Part shown: positions 15,927 through 26,219 of the stretch, piece after piece
Position numbering within the stretch: position 1 is the stretch's first letter
Layout: each line of letters starts with the position of its first letter
Assembly (NCBI RefSeq): GCF_900156205.1
Contig: NZ_FTNA01000005.1
Coordinates: 178,549-242,548, forward strand
DNA: 64,000 nucleotides
Reading direction: 5' to 3'
Source of the DNA: Leptospira interrogans
Lineage (GTDB): Bacteria; Spirochaetota; Leptospiria; Leptospirales; Leptospiraceae
Made by a program: the position numbers and the translations under genes
The notes under the pieces: model-generated
What the model was told of the DNA's origin: nothing
The model's database searches: none
Seen by the model: only the letters and a program-made list of their open reading frames with translations

Positions 15927-16601
15927 TTGAAAACAAAATTTAGAATCAAAGAAATCATGTTAGCAATTCTGATTTTCTGTAATATGAATTGCAATACGTC
16001 TGATGGACTCGCTTACGATAAATCTATATTTCCTCAACATAAAAAGTATCTTAATATAGAAGATTATTTTTACCTACTTCCCTATAAGATTCTTGAAGAA
16101 AATAAGATTGAGAAAACTGATCTAAAACAGATTTTTAATCGTGAATTTGTAAAGATATGTAAACCGGGTGAATGGAGAAGAAGTAAAATCAGCATCTATT
16201 TAGGTTATCTTTCTCTTGCCGGATGCCCAGATGATTACGAATTTTCTATAGGAATCTGGCGTAATAACCAGGCATCGGATATAATCGGTATCACGATTGT
16301 CCAAAAGGATTCAAGCAAATGGAAAATGAATTACTCTCGTTTTCTTCAATTTAAGGAAAGAAAATGGAAAGACATTACAACTAAAGTTTTTCCAAGTAAA
16401 GTAGCGATTAGCTTCGCTAACAGAAAAGTGGGTGAGGATGCTCGTAATTATACCTGCCAACTGCCGCAGTTAACTTTTCGTATCGAGTGCTCTTGGATTA
16501 CCCATGGAGCGCAAGTCCTAGACGAAAGGGGAATGGGTACGATATTAGATTGGGTTTATGAAGACGATATATTCTCAAAGTACCATCTAAACTTGAATTA
16601 A
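15927..16601 (+). CDS. Hypothetical lipoprotein
   Basis: 224 residues. TTG start, supported by GGGAGA seven bases upstream; the next Met is at residue 11. Hydrophobic signal followed by a lipobox-like CNMNC, so probably lipid-anchored. The mature part is basic and beta-rich with five further cysteines (for example CKPGEW, LAGCPDDYE, CQLPQLTFRIEC). I recognise no family. It lies between an intact hydrolase gene and the broken hydrolase copy and may have been duplicated or moved with them. Confidence 0.6.
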   Translation: MKTKFRIKEIMLAILIFCNMNCNTSDGLAYDKSIFPQHKKYLNIEDYFYLLPYKILEENKIEKTDLKQIFNREFVKICKPGEWRRSKISIYLGYLSLAGCPDDYEFSIGIWRNNQASDIIGITIVQKDSSKWKMNYSRFLQFKERKWKDITTKVFPSKVAISFANRKVGEDARNYTCQLPQLTFRIECSWITHGAQVLDERGMGTILDWVYEDDIFSKYHLNLN

Positions 16602-16667
16602 AACAAGTCTGAGAAATCGGTTCATATTTTTTCTCAGACGTTGGCAATGTCGTATTAACGATTGGTC

Positions 16668-16868
16668 TTATTTTCCCGATTGTATTTTAATAACCTCACG
16701 ATTGCGTAAACGCCCGGAATCATCGGGAAGCACCGCAGTATAAAGACCGGAAAAGTAATACATCCTCGTCGTTTTGAAATAATAATTCGGCATTTCTTTT
16801 ATGAGAACTCCATTGATCACCTGAATCAACAATGCAGGATCGTTAGGTTGCTGTTTCGGTTCGAGCAA
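16668..16868 (-). pseudogene. Short ORF, possible gene remnant
   Basis: 66 codons with only a TTG start and no ribosome site; the base composition is richer in G+C than its surroundings. Peptide contains NDPALLIQVINGVLIKE and ends QSGK. It reads like the C-terminal end of a longer protein whose front has been lost. No family recognised. It could also be chance. Confidence 0.3.
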
Positions 16869-16915
16869 GGGAAAAATAAAATGAGTGAACTCAGTAAATC
16901 CGGGACCGATAAAAA

Positions 16916-17164
16916 AGAATCACACTTTATTGTTCTCCCGGAAATAACGCACTTCAAATTTCTGCTTCCTTAAATCAAGGAAGTAGACTCGGTTCTTGTG
17001 CTCCCATCGAGGGTTTCGATGTGGTGAATGTCAATCCTGTAGATTCTTCCTTAATTTCTATCGGACACGGATATTATTCTTCCAAACCTTTGTTAACGGA
17101 CATTTATCAGATTCTTTTAGGAGTCAAAGTCGAAAAAAGACTTTTTATACGAAAATCTTTCTGA
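16916..17164 (+). pseudogene. Fragment of a second DUF900-like hydrolase
   Basis: 82 codons from RITLYCSPGNN to the stop closely match the C-terminus of the hydrolase at 14741-15823 (DNA 15548 onwards), differing by scattered substitutions and a slightly different last ten residues. There is no start codon, no signal peptide and no catalytic Ser motif. Homology begins abruptly near 16910. It is the remnant of a tandem duplication or of recombination between paralogues. Confidence 0.8.
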
Positions 17165-17495
17165 AACGAAGACTTTATTTTAAGAAATTAGAAAAAGGAT
17201 TCTAAACTTAATTCTATGAAAAGTAGTTTTCAAAACGACAAAAAAAGATCTATCGAGACAAAATGAAAAGATTCAATACGATACGACTTTCAGTTTTTAA
17301 AATACTTTATTGTTATCTAAAATACCTATTTAAGTTTTTTGAAAATATTTTAGAGATCAACTATTTATAAAAATCGTTTTTTGATTTTCATTTTTTACTA
17401 AAAAGGTGAAAAAAATCCGAAATGAAAATTATACCATGACTTTTTGTACATTCCGACAAATAACTTGTTGAATTCGGGAATATTTTTAGTAACTA
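17165..17495. other. AT-rich intergenic region
   Basis: No gene, repeat or hairpin of note seen. It should contain the promoter of the response regulator/kinase gene. Confidence 0.5.
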
Positions 17496-18875
17496 ATGGA
17501 TATGCTTCAAAAACCCAAAATATTGGTGGTCGAAGACGAGATCATCGTTGCCGTAAACCTAGGACAAAAACTAAAAAAGCTAGGTTATGAGCTTGTAGGA
17601 ATCACATCATCTGGGGAAGAAGCAATCCAGAAAGCGGAAGAAAATCATCCGGATTTAGTTCTCATGGATATAAACATAGAAGGAAATTTGGACGGAATTG
17701 AAACCGCCGAAGTACTTCGAAATCGGTTTCATACACCCGTTATTTATTTAACCGCATACGCAGATGAAAGCACTTTAGATAGGGCCAAAAAAACGGAACC
17801 TTTAGGGTATATCGTAAAACCTTTTGAATCGGATCAACTCCGCTCATCCATCGAAGTCGCCCTTTATAAAAATGAAATTGAACAAAGATCAAAACAAACG
17901 GAAGAAAAATTAAAAGGTGCTCTCGACCAACTTGGAGCAGGAATCGTAACTACCGACGAAAACGGGCTTCTTCTTTTTATGAATCCGGCGGCTGAAAAAT
18001 TGATCGGTTGTAAATATGAAGATTATTTAGGAAAACCGATTCGACAAATTTTGTTTTTCAGAAATGGGTCTGGCAATACGGTCGAAAACTTAGTAGAAGA
18101 AGTACTCAAATCTGGACTTCCCAAAGATAATGGAAATCTATTTTTAATTTCCAAAAACGGAAGTAGCCATGAAATTCAATTTCAAAGTTCTCCTATCTTT
18201 GGAGGAGAAGAAAAACTAACCGGAACTTTTAACATTCTTAGAACCAAAGAACAACATACAAATAACGCCGAAAAAGATACTTATCTCAAAGAAATTCATC
18301 ATAGAATCAAAAACAATCTTACGATCATCTCCTCTATCTTTAGTCTTAGATCGGGTCAAACAACTGGAGAATCTAACGACGTTCTTCGAGAAAGTCAAAA
18401 TCGTCTAAGAGCGGTGGCTCTTCTTCACGAAATTCTCTATGAAAGTAAAGATCTTTCTTTGATCAGTTTTGAACTCTACGTAAAAAAACTTACAGATGCA
18501 CTTTTTCAAATCTATCAAGTAAATAGAGAAAAAGTTCGTCTGGAACTCAATATCCAAGAAGGCAAGGTAAAAGCCGAGATTGGTATGAACCTCGCTTTGA
18601 TTATCAACGAACTTATTACAAATTCGTTAAAACACGGACTGGCGAATTCTGAATCTGGTTCGATTCGAGTTCATTTTACAAAGGAGAACGACATTTTAGT
18701 CCTTGAAGTTTCTGACAGCGGAAACGGTCTTCCCGAAGAATCAATTCGAAAAAGAAACCCAAGTTCTCTTGGACTATCTCTTGTGGAATCTCTTGCAAAA
18801 CAAATCGGCGGTAAAATCGATTTTATCAATCAAGAAGGCGCTTGCGTTCAGCTTCGTTTTCCAGTTTCAGCTTAA
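17496..18875 (+). CDS. Response regulator-PAS-histidine kinase hybrid
   Basis: 459 residues, cytoplasmic. REC domain at 8-122 with phospho-acceptor Asp58 in LVLMDIN and the conserved Lys in GYIVKPF. PAS domain at about 140-250 (GIVTTDENG). HisKA_2-type dimerisation domain with EIHHRIKNNL, phospho-His near 268. HATPase near 355-459 with NELITNSLKHG and SDSGNGLPE. A receiver in front of a HisKA_2 kinase is common in spirochaetes and suggests a phosphorelay input rather than direct DNA binding. No partner gene is adjacent; 1.6 kb of repeats follow. Confidence 0.88.
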   Translation: MDMLQKPKILVVEDEIIVAVNLGQKLKKLGYELVGITSSGEEAIQKAEENHPDLVLMDINIEGNLDGIETAEVLRNRFHTPVIYLTAYADESTLDRAKKTEPLGYIVKPFESDQLRSSIEVALYKNEIEQRSKQTEEKLKGALDQLGAGIVTTDENGLLLFMNPAAEKLIGCKYEDYLGKPIRQILFFRNGSGNTVENLVEEVLKSGLPKDNGNLFLISKNGSSHEIQFQSSPIFGGEEKLTGTFNILRTKEQHTNNAEKDTYLKEIHHRIKNNLTIISSIFSLRSGQTTGESNDVLRESQNRLRAVALLHEILYESKDLSLISFELYVKKLTDALFQIYQVNREKVRLELNIQEGKVKAEIGMNLALIINELITNSLKHGLANSESGSIRVHFTKENDILVLEVSDSGNGLPEESIRKRNPSSLGLSLVESLAKQIGGKIDFINQEGACVQLRFPVSA

Positions 18876-20509
18876 AATAAGAATTTTCCCGTTTCAAATT
18901 TGTCCTAGTCCAAAAAGGAATATCTGTAGGTGATATATACACTTATTCCTACAAATGTCGTGATGATGTGTCGGTTAACGCGTTTTCGGTATAATTCGAT
19001 GCAAAAGCGATTGAAGCGTAGAAAAACTCAGCGTTCCGCTTCTTGAACTCAATAAAACACTTCCTGAATGTCGATTCTTAGAAAGATATTGGCTAGGTTT
19101 CCGGTTCGCGTTCAAACTCAGCAAAACGTTTCCTAAATTCAAATCTCGCTCTCAACGGGTCGCGTTTTAGGCGCTCGAAGCAACTCAGCGTCTCGCTTCT
19201 ATGGGCGCTCGACAGATCTTGGTTTGAAACTAAAAACGAAATATTATATTAAGTTTCTTTCATACAGTTTATTGACTGGAATTGAAAGTACAGTCCGAGA
19301 ACGCTGGATTCGCCCAATCTTTCTTACGTTGAATTCATAGGATTAGAGTTGTTGAAAAATAATTCTATGTTTCATGAAAATGATCGTTTGAAGTATAAAT
19401 GATTAGATTGGGTTCTTTATTATTTAGCACTGGGTAACGATCACTAAAGAATACACATTGTATTTGAATGAAAGTAAACGTGATTTAGATGTATGATTTT
19501 TCTAAAATAAAATCCATTCAAAACCGTATAACAGGGTTTTAGGATAAAAATTCACGGTATTTAATTTTATAAAAATCAGTAAAACTTTTTAGTTCGAAAA
19601 ACTTTACAAAAATTGAATTTAAAATGCATTTAAAACCTATATTCACAATGTGACTTAATTTGTGGGAACTACTACGAAAATGGAACGGCATTAGAACTAC
19701 TCGAAAGCCCGCAAATTGCCAAATGAGAACTTATCTCTAGGAACTACTGCATTTTATTAAAAATTTCTAAAGAATTATTGCGTAAAATTCTTTGAGGTTT
19801 TGGGACAAGCTCTGATTTGTGGGAACTACCACAAAGCCTCTATAAAATGATGTGGGAACTACTGCAAATCACAATTTTACGAACAAATTCTGAAATTGTA
19901 GGAACTCATGTTGAGTAAGAGGAAAAAACGAACTTCCATTTCGCCTTTGGCCACTTTACCGACATTTCAATTCACTTTCTCTTGAATAAGAGAAAGAAAC
20001 GGCGGCTCAATAGGGTTGAAAATAATGTATTATAAAATGCTCTATTAAGCTTTCTAAACATAATAATCGCGAACCTATTTTTACCATATTACACAATTGT
20101 TAAGCGGAACCGTTACATCGCCAAACAACGAATCCATGCAAGAGCGCGAAAGGTCCGTAATTTACCGGGAGAAACAGGTTCGCAAAAAACAATTCATTCT
20201 AAAAGATCGGCTTATCAAAGACAAACTTATAACAGGGTTTTAGGATAGATTGATGAAAGACTGACTATCCATGAGGCAAAGTTCGTCTAACTGAAATTTT
20301 TAGAAAAGGAACAAAAGAATTTTTTAGAAGTCATCTCAAATTAAAATTTTTAACAAACGTGTTTTGGTTTGTACAACTTTTAGAGATTTTAAAAGAGATC
20401 AATTCACAAACAATTGAATCTAAACTCAACAAACAATCCGACTTAACAGTAAACATTTACAAAGTTTTTAGTTTTAAGAACAATTGGGGAAGTTCTCTAT
20501 AAATTCGCA
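18876..20509. repeat. Gene-free repeat region
   Basis: No convincing gene. 18940-19345 carries degenerate repeats with 'AACTCAGC', 'AAAACGTTTCC' and an inverted copy of the larger intergenic repeat ending TTACGTTGAATTCA. A half copy of the 98-bp element starts at 19344 (TAGAGTTGTTGAAAAAT). TGTGGGAACT-type palindromes occur near 19660, 19738, 19820, 19851 and 19893, the last three as an inverted copy of the 6150-6320 block. Confidence 0.65.
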
Positions 20510-20704
20510 TTACTTAGGTTTTTTTCGGATCTGCTTGGCTCGATATAAAATCGAATAAGAATGATTTTCCTCTGTCTCTGTAGAATTATACCAAAATCGC
20601 TTTTCTGTAAAAATGTGGGAACTACCACGTTCGACCTTTTCTAAAAGTCTCTTCCATTCCTCTTTTGGATGCTGATGACGAATTTTTTCCCAACTGATAA
20701 TCAA
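20510..20704 (-). CDS. Small hypothetical protein behind a Fur-box-like palindrome
   Basis: 64 codons from a TTG start with AGGAG seven bases upstream, the best-supported start; an in-frame ATG lies 36 bases earlier inside the palindrome. Peptide includes ISWEKIRHQHPKEEWKRLLE and a basic C-terminus (RAKQIRKKPK). It is charged, soluble and of unknown function. A TGTGGGAACTACCAC repeat (20614-20629) lies inside the reading frame and encodes part of VERGSSHI. The ribosome site plus the palindromic operator argue that it is real, but a chance ORF cannot be excluded. Confidence 0.45.
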   Translation of the reverse strand: MIISWEKIRHQHPKEEWKRLLEKVERGSSHIFTEKRFWYNSTETEENHSYSILYRAKQIRKKPK

Positions 20705-20711
20705 TTCTAAT

Positions 20712-20743
<32 letters not shown>

Positions 20744-20814
20744 TAAAAATGTCTACCATTTCTTTAAATCAGGAATGACTTGTAAGAATTTTTTTACTCC
20801 CCAAACTGGCCGGG

Positions 20815-21642
20815 ATGAAAACCCATTTTGAATTTTTTGAAATCGTTCCAAAACCAGAAGACAAAACTGCTATCCTTTATCTCAATAGACCCGAAAAAAG
20901 AAACGCAATGAACTGGCCTTTTTGGAGAGATCTGCCAGATACAATCGAAGAAATTAACTCGAATCCGGATATTCATTCGTTTGTGATCGCCGCAAGAGGT
21001 AAATCTTTCTCCACCGGTTTAGATCTGGATTCTTTTATCCAACAGTTCGGAAGTATAATCCAAGCTCCCTTAGGTAGCGATCGAAGAAAGTTCTTTGATC
21101 TCATTTTAAAAATGCAAAAAGGAATCAATGCAGTTTACGATTCCCCTAAACCTTCCATCGCAGCGGTTCAAAAACATTGTATCGGTGGCGGTTTAGATCT
21201 GATCTCCGCCTGCGATATTCGTTATGCTACCGTGGACGCGTCTATCTCTCTTAGAGAAGCAAAAGTAGCGATTGTCGCAGATATGGGTTCTATCAACAGA
21301 CTTCCTTCTATCATCGGACAAGGTCATACAAGAGAATTGGCCTTAACCGGAAAAGACATAGACGGACCAGAAGCAGAAAGGATAGGACTTGTTACTAAAG
21401 TATTTTCAACCGAAGAAGAAATGATGAACGCAGCTCTTGCAACTGCAAAAGAAATCGCTGAAAATCCTAAAATAGTCGTATCCGGAATTAAAGACGTAAT
21501 GAGATATTCTGAAGGAAAACCGTTAGACGCCGGTTTAAATTATGTTGCTCTTTGGAATTCTAGCTTTTTAGATTCCGCAGATTTTAGAGGAGCAATGCAA
21601 TCTTTTCGGGAACGCAAACGCCCCGTCTATAATCAATCTTAA
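20815..21642 (+). CDS. Crotonase family, dienoyl-CoA isomerase-like
   Basis: 275 residues, one enoyl-CoA hydratase/isomerase domain. ARGKSFSTGLDL near 61 and KHCIGGGLDLISACDIRYA near 118-138 form the CoA and oxyanion pockets. SLREAKVAIVADMGSINRLP carries the Glu and Asp that are catalytic in delta(3,5)-delta(2,4)-dienoyl-CoA isomerase (ECH1) rather than the two Glu of hydratases. It would let beta-oxidation, the main carbon route in Leptospira, handle unsaturated fatty acids. Single gene. Confidence 0.82.
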   Translation: MKTHFEFFEIVPKPEDKTAILYLNRPEKRNAMNWPFWRDLPDTIEEINSNPDIHSFVIAARGKSFSTGLDLDSFIQQFGSIIQAPLGSDRRKFFDLILKMQKGINAVYDSPKPSIAAVQKHCIGGGLDLISACDIRYATVDASISLREAKVAIVADMGSINRLPSIIGQGHTRELALTGKDIDGPEAERIGLVTKVFSTEEEMMNAALATAKEIAENPKIVVSGIKDVMRYSEGKPLDAGLNYVALWNSSFLDSADFRGAMQSFRERKRPVYNQS

Positions 21643-21643
21643 T

Positions 21644-21823
21644 TTATGCGTAAATGTCTAAGATTTTTCTCTGACCTTCTTCTTTCAAATTCTGAACCCC
21701 AGCTTCTACGGCAAGATTCAGCATTTTTCGATTCAGATCGCTTTGTATCTGAAAGATTTCTTTAGGCAGATTAGCTACCCTTTCCAAAAGTAAACTCTGG
21801 TTTGCATTTCCATTGATATTCAT
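21644..21823 (-). CDS. Small conserved-looking protein, 59 residues
   Basis: An intact ORF starting ATG at 21823 with GAGGGA six bases upstream and ending TAA one base after the convergent crotonase gene. Peptide: MNINGNANQSLLLERVANLP, then a predicted amphipathic helix (KEIFQIQSDLNRKMLNLAVE) and QRKILDIYA at the end. Clear ribosome site, normal codon use and full helical character make it likely real. Weak resemblance to YjfB-type putative motility proteins (about 60 residues, helical); this is a guess. Confidence 0.6.
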   Translation of the reverse strand: MNINGNANQSLLLERVANLPKEIFQIQSDLNRKMLNLAVEAGVQNLKEEGQRKILDIYA

Positions 21824-21887
21824 AAATTCCCTCTTCCGAGAATTTGGGGTTTTATTTTTTTTACCCCGATTCTATTCTCGGATGATC

Positions 21888-21921
<34 letters not shown>

Positions 21922-21934
21922 ATCTGTCAAAACT

Positions 21935-22783
<849 letters not shown>

Positions 22784-22971
22784 TCTGATTGTAAGAACTT
22801 TAAGATCAAAATAGTTCCTTTTAATCAAAATTCAAAACAAAGAATACATACTATAACGTGAATTCAACGTAAGAAAATCTAGGTGAATCCAGCTTACCAC
22901 AGCCAGACTCAGCTCTGGTCAATCAATTGTATACAGGAAACATGATATAATAATCGTCTTTCGTTTCAATT

Positions 22972-23078
22972 TATTAGAGTTGTTAAAAAAATCCTGCAGT
23001 TCAAAATAAAACTACTTCATCGTCATATTTCAATGAAACAGAAATGAATAGGAAATTAATTTTTCAACAACTCTATTA
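22972..23078. mobile_element. 98-bp inverted-repeat element, copy 2
   Basis: Element 22977-23073 with ends GAGTTGTTAAAAAAAT and its partner AATTTTTCAACAACTC. Flanked by perfect TATTA direct repeats at 22972-22976 and 23074-23078. The internal sequence differs from the other copies. Confidence 0.7.
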
Positions 23079-23351
23079 TAAAACACGATTTGTCGAGCGA
23101 CCATAGAAGCGAGACGCTGAGTCTGAAAGAGCGTTTTGTTAAATTTCCCCTCACATCGCCCCCTTTTCGCGCTATACTAAATTTATGCTATCATCCGCTT
23201 TCTCTAAAATTATTTAAAACAATATTCAATTTAAAGAATATTATAATAAAATAAAATTTTATAAAAAATACAAATTTTAAATATCCCTAAAATAACGCTC
23301 CTTAAGTCTTCAGTTCGATTACCTAAGTATTTTTAGATATTTTATGTTTAT

Positions 23352-23404
23352 TAGTATTTTTTTATAAAATACTATTCATTTTTATGTTATATGATAACAT
23401 AAAA
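23352..23404. promoter_or_regulatory. Two tandem palindromes upstream of sph2
   Basis: First palindrome 23352-23374: TAGTATTTT, five bases, AAAATACTA. Second, 23380-23404: TTTTATGTTAT, three bases, ATAACATAAAA. The second ends 30 bp before the sph2 ATG. Position suggests operators overlapping the promoter or 5' untranslated leader. Neither pair is seen before sph1, which shares only an AAAATACTAT phrase. Confidence 0.45.
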
Positions 23405-23434
23405 TACAAACATACAGAATGGAGATAGAGAACG

Positions 23435-25306
23435 ATGATAAACAAAATAACAAAACCAAAACTACTTATAGGTTATTACCTATTGTTATTCTCTCTGATA
23501 CGTTGTTTACCCGAAAAAGAATCCTCATATAAGGATTTATTTACTTCGTTATTATTCCTCCCCAACCAAACAAATAGTAATCAAGTAAATTCGGTTTCCA
23601 TAAACAACGACCCTGCAAACCCAAATCCAGTTAACCCGGCATCCGCAAATAACAATCAGGTAAACGCAGTTCCAGAAAATGACAATCCAGCAAACCTAAA
23701 TCCAGTTAATCCGGCATCTGCAAATAGCAATCAAGTAAATGCAGCTCCAGAAAATGGCAGCTCCGCAGATCCAAATCCAGCCAACCTCGCATCTGGAAAT
23801 AATAATCAAGTAAATGCAGTTCCAGCTAACAATTATTTTACGAAAGAAGATTCCTCAAATAATATTCCTAAAAAAGTAAATTCTAAAAATGTAGAAATAA
23901 AAGTACTGAGTCACAACGTATTTATGTTGCCCACAAATCTTCCACGATGGGGAAATTTGGGACACGATGAAAGAGCAAAACGAATTTCAAAATCAGATTA
24001 CGTAAAAAATCAGGACGTTATCGTGTTCGAAGAAGCCTTCGACACAAGTGCAAGAAAAATTCTTTTAGACAATCTTCGAGAAGAATATCCGTATCAAACA
24101 GATGTGGTCGGAAGAACAAAAAAAAATTGGGACGCAAGCTTAGGCAATTTTAGATCTTATTCGCTCGTTAACGGAGGAGTTGTAATCCTAAGTAAATGGC
24201 CTATCGAAGAAAAAATTCAATATATCTTTAACGACTCAGGTTGTGGAACGGATTGGTTTGCAAATAAAGGATTTGTTTATGTAAAAATCAACAAAGAAGG
24301 AAAAAAATTCCATGTCATCGGAACCCACGCTCAGTCTCAGGATCAGAACTGTTCAAATCTAGGAATACCAAACAGAGCTAATCAATTTGATGACATTAGA
24401 AATTTCATATATTCTAAAAATATTCCAAAAGATGAAACCGTTTTAATCGTGGGCGATTTAAACGTTATCAAAGAAAGTAACGAATATTACGATATGATTT
24501 CTAGGTTAAATGTTAACGAACCTAGATATGTTGGAGTTCCTTTTACTTGGGATGCAAAAACAAACGAAATTGCTGCATACTATTACGAAAACGAAGAACC
24601 GGTTTACTTAGATTATATTTTCGTTTCAAAATCACACGCTCAACCACCGGTTTGGCAAAATTTAGCTTACGATCCGGTTTCTAAACAAACTTGGACCGTA
24701 TCTGGATATACAAGCGACGAATTTTCGGATCACTATCCGATATACGGTTTTGTATACGCGGATCCTTCTACTCCTACAAAGTCCGGACATAAAAAAAAAT
24801 ACGATCAAGTCTCTTTTCAATCAGCTGCTAATGGTAAATACATTCAAGCAGATCCTAATAGAAAAAACGGATGGTTAAAAGCGGACGCTGTAATAGAAAC
24901 GGATTTTACTAAATTCAACCTATTGCAAGAAGGAAATTTAAATCCTTCCTGCATAAAAAATGGTCTCGTTAGAATTGAATCTTCCCGTTTTTTAAACTAC
25001 TTTTGGAACTGGTGGTTAGGCGGAGGTTCCGGTAACTACGGCTATTACTCTAAGTTTAATGACGCTTCCAATCAACTTGAAATTATCAATTTGAGTGATG
25101 GATGCCTAGAAAACGGTAGTAAAATCGTATTCAAAGATTATGATACTTATTCTAGAAACCATTACTATCTCACCGTTTGGGACAAAGGAAATTGGAATGA
25201 ACATCTTTATCTTTGGAAAGATTCGATCAGCCAGAGAGAAATCTTTTATCTCAAATTAAATTCTACTCCGGTAAGAAATTGGAGTGCGGATCTTATTTAT
25301 CGCTAA
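23435..25306 (+). CDS. sph2: Sphingomyelinase C-family haemolysin with intact active site
   Basis: 623 residues. Signal with lipobox-like LIRC (Cys24), an Asn/Pro-rich repeat linker (48-133), an endonuclease/exonuclease/phosphatase-fold catalytic domain (about 152-443) and a C-terminal beta-rich domain typical of leptospiral sphingomyelinases. All expected catalytic residues are present: Asn161 in LSHNVFM, Glu199 in VFEE, His298 in GTHAQ, Asp341 and Asn343 in GDLNV, His433 in SDHYP. It should hydrolyse host sphingomyelin and lyse host cells. GGAGA lies before the ATG. It is followed by a strong terminator and by sph1, a paralogue that has lost the histidines. Confidence 0.9.
   Translation: MINKITKPKLLIGYYLLLFSLIRCLPEKESSYKDLFTSLLFLPNQTNSNQVNSVSINNDPANPNPVNPASANNNQVNAVPENDNPANLNPVNPASANSNQVNAAPENGSSADPNPANLASGNNNQVNAVPANNYFTKEDSSNNIPKKVNSKNVEIKVLSHNVFMLPTNLPRWGNLGHDERAKRISKSDYVKNQDVIVFEEAFDTSARKILLDNLREEYPYQTDVVGRTKKNWDASLGNFRSYSLVNGGVVILSKWPIEEKIQYIFNDSGCGTDWFANKGFVYVKINKEGKKFHVIGTHAQSQDQNCSNLGIPNRANQFDDIRNFIYSKNIPKDETVLIVGDLNVIKESNEYYDMISRLNVNEPRYVGVPFTWDAKTNEIAAYYYENEEPVYLDYIFVSKSHAQPPVWQNLAYDPVSKQTWTVSGYTSDEFSDHYPIYGFVYADPSTPTKSGHKKKYDQVSFQSAANGKYIQADPNRKNGWLKADAVIETDFTKFNLLQEGNLNPSCIKNGLVRIESSRFLNYFWNWWLGGGSGNYGYYSKFNDASNQLEIINLSDGCLENGSKIVFKDYDTYSRNHYYLTVWDKGNWNEHLYLWKDSISQREIFYLKLNSTPVRNWSADLIYR
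23576..23833 (+). repeat. 75-bp tandem repeat inside sph2
   Basis: About 3.4 direct repeats of 25 codons covering residues 48-133. Units begin [39 protein letters not shown] and [11 protein letters not shown] (the last incomplete). The repeats form the flexible linker between the membrane anchor and catalytic domain. Sph1 has a shorter linker without this periodicity. Confidence 0.85.
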
Positions 25307-25313
25307 TTTTTTT

Positions 25314-25345
25314 CCTGGCCTCTTAAATCCGGAGGCCAGGTTTTT
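25314..25345 (+). terminator. Rho-independent terminator after sph2
   Basis: Stem CCTGGCCTC (25314-25322) pairs with GAGGCCAGG (25332-25340), followed by TTTTT. The complementary strand also has an A-run before the stem that gives a T-run on the minus strand, so it could act in both directions. It ends the sph2 transcript and separates it from sph1. Confidence 0.88.
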
Positions 25346-26219
25346 CGAAAAGAAATATTAAAAAAATAATATATTTATAAAACGAAATTATACAAAACTC
25401 TTCAAAAACTTTCCTAATCTTATTCAATAAAATACCATAAATTTTGAAACAAATTCTCATTTAGAGACGAATTTTTTAGAAACTATTCTATAGCTTTTGA
25501 GTAGTAAAAAAGCGAAAGAATGTATACCAATAATTTCCCATAAAAAGAGCCATAAATGGCGTATAAGATGTTTTCCAGAAACCATAAAATAAAAAACAAA
25601 CACGGGAATAAAAACAAAATCAAAGATATTTCAATATAAAAATTAAACAGTAAGACCGTCTCAAGATTTAATTTAGAAATTTATACTATAACTTTAAAAA
25701 ATAAGAAGCCAATTCCAAAAATCTCAAATTCGTCAAAACCAAAACATCTGTAGAACCTGGCATAGTTTGTTATCAATAGAAATACCATTCATTTCATATC
25801 CAAAACGAAAATTCTCTTCAAAATCAAAAACACTCTAATTACTATAAATAGAATTGTTGAAAAATTAATTCTCCATCTGTTTCTATTTTATGGAAACCGG
25901 CAATTGAAGCAGTTTTGTTAACCGTCACTATGGAATTTTTCAACAACTCTAATAAATAAAACTTCAAAAGCAATTGATTTCAAATTTTGATAACAAGTTT
26001 CAATTCAATTTAATTTCAAATTATACATATAAACACTTTTTAGTGTTTAGCCATAGAATAGAATTTTTAAAAATATATCAGCTAACAACGATTATAAAAA
26101 ATAACATTATATATATAGAATATTACCTAAGTACGTAGAAATAATCAAAACAAAAACATTTTCTAGAAATTACTTTCTTTTTTTTTAAAATACTATATAA
26201 AAAATAATGGAGATTTGAG
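25346..26219. repeat. AT-rich region between sph2 and sph1
   Basis: No gene in 870 bp apart from one 98-bp element copy. The last 60 bp should contain the sph1 promoter; GGAGAT precedes its ATG by seven bases. Confidence 0.6.
25849..25951. mobile_element. 98-bp inverted-repeat element, copy 3
   Basis: Ends GAATTGTTGAAAAATT and AATTTTTCAACAACTC, with an interior nearly identical to copy 7 (CTATTTTATGGAAAC, then GCAATTGAAGCAGTTTTGTT). Flanks AAATA and TAATA do not form a perfect duplication. Confidence 0.75.

Larger units (their letters stand above)
22784..23434. repeat. Repeat-bearing region upstream of sph2
   Basis: No gene. Holds a copy of the larger degenerate repeat (22857-22974, GTGAATTCAACGTAAGAAAA onwards), a 98-bp element copy (22977-23073) and then about 270 bp of extremely AT-rich DNA that should contain the sph2 promoter. 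Confidence 0.65.
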
